From the NCBI GenBank assembly GCA_009602725.1, contig WELB01000199.1:183162-239471 (forward strand): a stretch of DNA of 56,310 nt. The letters are read 5' to 3'. Positions 53,057 through 56,310 of the stretch are shown one piece after another (positions within the stretch are counted from its first letter, which is position 1; each line of letters begins with the position of its first letter). This DNA comes from Spirogloea muscicola. Its lineage: Eukaryota > Streptophyta > Zygnematophyceae > Spirogloeales > Spirogloeaceae. Both the position numbers and the translations under genes were made by a program. The notes below the pieces were generated by a model that was not told the origin of the DNA, did no database searches, and worked only from the letters and a program-made list of their open reading frames with translations.

Positions 53057-53275
53057 TCTCTTCTGGCCCCGTCGATATTGTTCATTCTTCTTCCTGGGCT
53101 GGCCGATTGCAGCCATCGCCCTCTACCAGAAGAGTCTTCCTTATTTCTTTCATTCGTTCAACTCAGAAATGTGGATGCAAGCTGGCAAAGAGAAGCAACT
53201 CTACCAGTGTAAGGCAATGAGGCTGCGAGAGGTCAGCCCAAAGAGAGAGAGAAGGCGCGCCGTGCGCATGAAATG
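53025..53275. repeat. Two LINE subfamily 2 tails in inverted orientation
   Basis: The left arm (CCTTTCAATTTCATGCGCAC, CGCGCGCCTTCTC) and the right arm (GAGAAGGCGCGCCGTGCGCA, TGAAATGAAAGG) mirror each other over about 30 bp. The right half, read on minus, matches the plus-strand tail at 45,597-45,705. Confidence 0.8.
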
Positions 53276-54055
53276 AAAGGGTGGCCACTTCAAGTGAAGA
53301 CAAGCAAGCTGGCCGCCAGGCGAGCTGGCAGCTGGCAAGCTGGCCACCGTCCTGATTGGTTGCACCGATGCACCGGCGCGTGCTTCCCGCTGCATGCGTG
53401 GTTCCCTTGCGATCGCGAAGCTGGACGACAATGGACAGCGATGAAGGAGCTTTTGAGGGTTGGAATTGTGAACGCCATAGCCCTTGGCCTGCTCCTACAG
53501 CCAGTTCCTCATACAGGAGCCCATTTCTATGAGCCCTATGTTGCCAATGAGCCCTTGGTATTATGCAGCCGATCATGGCTCGAACCTGCTGCAGGAGCTG
53601 CACAGAGAGATGTTCCCCTGCCAGTTTGCCACCTATTCACATCGTTTGGGCTCACCCGTTCTCAGGCTACATTATGCTTCGTATTAAGAGGTATCTGTGT
53701 ACTTGCAATACAAAACCTTTCTGCAATCATGCTAGCCTGCAATGACCTCACTCTGTTTGAAGGCTCCCAGGATCTGCATCAAGGTCCTTGGACCCATCAC
53801 TGCCTCTAGGAGAGCCCATTTTCATGCCACAGTGACCAGCACAAGGCTACTCGATGCAAGAATTCTTACTTCCATGCACCCCACATCGGAATAAACCAGC
53901 ACCTTTGCTTGAGCCTCACTTCCATTTCAATGAGAGTGGCTGAAGCATTGTCCACATCGATGGACATGATATGTAATATAGACCGTGTCAAACCGATCTG
54001 GATCACAATCACCCCAATCGAGTCCCCAGTCTCCATCTACAATTTCTAAGTGCAC
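53276..54055. other. Dispersed repeat and unassigned intergenic sequence
   Basis: Positions 53,280-53,480 resemble 45,235-45,440 in reverse (GCTGGCCGCCAGGCGAGCTG). The rest up to the F-box gene has no visible gene or element. Confidence 0.45.
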
Positions 54056-54059
54056 CATC

Positions 54060-55968
54060 TCACATACATGCCCTCGGCGAACATGCCGCTTCGCTTGCTA
54101 AGCAAGCCGTCGAATTTGAAGCAGCCACAGAGCATTCCCAGAATCTGATGTAGTTAACTTCGGGGCACGAAGAGAGAAGGTCAAGGACTGACTCCATCCG
54201 TACAGTCATGCAGGCTCTCAAGTGCACTTCTCGCAAATGCGGGGACGCCTTTGCTATTGCAGCCAAGTCTTGCCAATGCACACTCGTGCAGATAAGAGTT
54301 CTCAGGGCCCCCAGTGGAGGACAGGTCCATACGAGTCGCTCGTGACGATCCACCTTCCCCGGTTGGGGTCTGGTCAGACCAGACCAAACCCCAACTGTGA
54401 GAGTCACCAACTTGCTGCATCCCGCAAATGATGTAGCCAAGATTTCGCTTCCACAAAATAAAAAGGTGCTCATCACCAAGGAGTGCAGGTTGGGGCACCA
54501 TCCACCAAATTTCCAGAAGTCAACTGATGTCTTAGTGGACATCCTGTCACACTCAAGGAAGCGGAGAGAAGTTATAGCGGGTAGCGCCTGCTCGGGTAGC
54601 GCCTGTGTTGTACCAACCAACTCGCAAGCGTCTAAGCTCAATCTCTCCAGTTGGGGGGCATTGAGTATGAACGCCATGAAGGATGTAGTCCTTGTTACAA
54701 ATCCCCCCATTGACAGTCTCACAAGCGCTGGCATAGGTGGGCAGTTCTCCAAGGGGTCGGGCCTGATGACATCTTTATGTGGTGTGTGCAAATGTAGTTC
54801 ACGCAATTGTATGCAGCATGAAGCCAGGATAGCCATGGCAGTAGAGGCGACACCCTCATCATTGGGCATGTAAAGCTCCAGTACTTCCAGCCTTGATATA
54901 CTTGCAGTCTGCAAGGACTGCAGCCAATGGCAGCTCCAGCTTTGTTGACAACGCAGCCTCCTCATCTCAGGGCACGTCGTCAGGATGTCATAAGCACATT
55001 GTCCAGAGAGATCAAGGCAGTCCCGCACACGGAAATCTTGCAGCAGCTGGCAACCCACGGCCAACTGCCTTATCCCATTGTCCGTAAGGCTGGGGCAACC
55101 TTGGATGTGGAGTTTGAGAAGCTGGGGCATATGCTTGGAGATTGATTCCAAGCCGATGTCAGTAATGCGAGTAGACACGTGTGTTACCACCCCCCCCCAT
55201 GTACATGTGTCAGGGGAGAGCCACAGCTCAAGTTCTGTCAGGCGCCGGCAAGCAGCAGCAACGATGTGTATGTCTGCATCTGCTTGAGATGAGAGGATAT
55301 GAAAGTCAGCACTTAGAGTATCTGCAATTGCATCAGAAAGAGAGGTGTCGGATTTAGACATATTTGCGCGTGGAACAAGTAGAAGCATGCAGCAAGACAT
55401 TGGGCAATGCCCAATAGAATCAGGAAGTTACCAGCAGCTCGCGAGTGTTCCAAAGCGAGGCTCTCAAGTCAAGTGCCGTGAAGCCGGCAATGTCAGCCAG
55501 GGACAAGTCAAGACGCGTGTCATGTAATGTGAGCGCTCGCTCAATGTTGCTGAGCATGCATGAGGCCCCAAAGGTGCGCTGCAGGTCTTCAACGTCGAAT
55601 TTATTTTCATACAAGCGAAACGCCGTCAGCCTGACTCGCAAGTTGGTGAGCGTCGTGATAGCCGACAGGAGGCTGAGTTCGGTGGCGTGGCGGCGGCCTC
55701 GCACAAAGCTGAAGGCAAGACTGAGGCGCGTCAGAGAAGGGAAGGTGGCGACTAGCGCAGGGCCCAGCACCGCCGGCTCCCTCCGCCGCCGGGGGTAGTC
55801 GTGACCCACACCCGGGACCCGCAGAGAGACCTCCGTGATGGCGGCTCGGGCAAGGCGGCGCCACCGGCGGCACACTCCAGCGATGGCGGCCCAAGCCGGC
55901 GGGGCCTCTGGCCTGGCGGCGGCGCGCTCCAGCACCGCGGAGAGGCACTCGTCCGGCAGGTCGTCCAT
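54060..55968 (-). CDS. F-box / leucine-rich-repeat protein
   Basis: Exon 1 (55,432-55,968) starts MDDLPDECLSAVLERAAARP, AWAAIAGVCRRWRRLARAAI, a clear F-box that would bind Skp1 in an SCF ubiquitin ligase. It continues with leucine-rich sequence (FPSLTRLSLAFSFV, TNLRVRLTAFRL). Exon 2 (about 54,060-55,321) adds about 420 residues of irregular LRRs: LTELELWLSP, ITDIGLESISKHMPQLLKLH, CPSLTDNGIRQLAVGC, LRELHLHTP, LERLSLDACELVG, LREVHLRACMTV. LRRs would select the substrate. The donor (CTG then GTAACT) and the only good acceptor (ATTGCAG at 55,322-55,328) differ in phase by one. Either another junction is used or a frameshift is present. Start and domains are secure. Confidence 0.82.
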
Positions 55969-56093
55969 GGCGGCGGGCCTCGTGGGCGGGCGGAGGAAGG
56001 AGAAGGACGCTGTCGGGAGAGGGCAGGTGGCTGGGAGAGAGGCCAGCACCGAAACAAGAGTGAACCAAGGCGGAGGGCTCCGGCCTCCGAAGA

Positions 56094-56310
56094 AGAAGGG
56101 CTCGCCCATTGAGAATATGGGCTGGAACAGCCAGCCCAAAAAAGAATGAACAGAGTACAAGAAGAGGGGGGGGGAAGCCAGGCGAAGCCCTAAGGCGAAG
56201 CAGCAGAAATGACAAGCACACAAGAAAAAACAAAGCAGCTACTAACCACTCAGTAACCCCTGCTAAGCAGGCGCAGGTCGGAGAGGCTATGCTCCTGGAA
56301 GTATGTCCCC
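56094..56310 (-). mobile_element. LINE subfamily 1 end upstream of the F-box gene
   Basis: On plus: AAGAAGAAGGGCTCGCCCAT, hairpin GGGCTGGAACAGCCAGCCC, AAAAAAGAATGAACAGAGTA, UTR, then TCAGTAACCCCTGCTAAGCA (reverse of the SRGY end) and coding that runs out of the window. The tail end lies 126 bp from the F-box ATG. The subtype equals 8,200-8,376. Confidence 0.85.

Noticed and set aside
4891-56160. Hairpin tails read as a CRISPR array or as intrinsic terminators
   Set aside because: Spacing and orientation are irregular, each copy has LINE flanks or TSDs, and the gene structure is eukaryotic.
1-56310. tRNA, rRNA or small structured RNA genes
   Set aside because: I saw no cloverleaf box A/B pairs or rRNA stretches by eye. 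A covariance-model scan would be needed to exclude short ones.

Overview
This window looks like nuclear DNA from a green-lineage eukaryote, most likely a GC-rich green alga. Genes are split by GT-AG introns with donors such as GTGAGT and GTGCGT. The short telomere-like array is plant type (TTTAGGG). The clearest gene is a plant-like peroxisomal copper amine oxidase. I cannot name a genus from the sequence alone.

Layout. 0-9 kb: a dense nest of non-LTR retrotransposon (LINE) pieces in a dispersed 1.2-kb repeat (element X'). 10.2-12.8 kb: a minus-strand DDT-domain chromatin gene. 14.4-19.8 kb: a complete 12-exon minus-strand copper amine oxidase. 20-22.8 kb: more LINE tails. 22.8-24.6 kb: a minus-strand RRM gene that loses its 3' end in a LINE. 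It starts head to head with, and overlaps antisense, the first of four related genes (A, 24.5-27.8 kb) ending in a CheY-like receiver fold. Copies B (33.7-36.9), C (38.4-41.7) and D (46.5-47.9, minus) are broken; only A reads through. 43.8-45.2 kb: an intronless 471-residue gene I do not recognise. 49.3-53.3 kb: LINE copies, one split by element X (1,237 bp, TG...CA ends, TACT duplication). 54.1-56.0 kb: an F-box/LRR gene on minus.

The main theme is retrotransposition. At least three LINE subfamilies share a C-terminal zinc-binding and nuclease-like region, a protein end of the type SDLRLLSRGY-stop, and a 3' tail made of a GGCTGG/CCAGCC hairpin followed by TCAATGGGCGAGC and CTT repeats. Copies truncated to this tail are scattered throughout, down to 19-28 bp. 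Many are bounded by 7-18 bp target-site duplications that I could verify from flanking repeats, paralogous empty sites or restored reading frames. Host genes are islands between them. Several genes carry a tail in the leader, just after the stop, or as the point where the gene breaks off.
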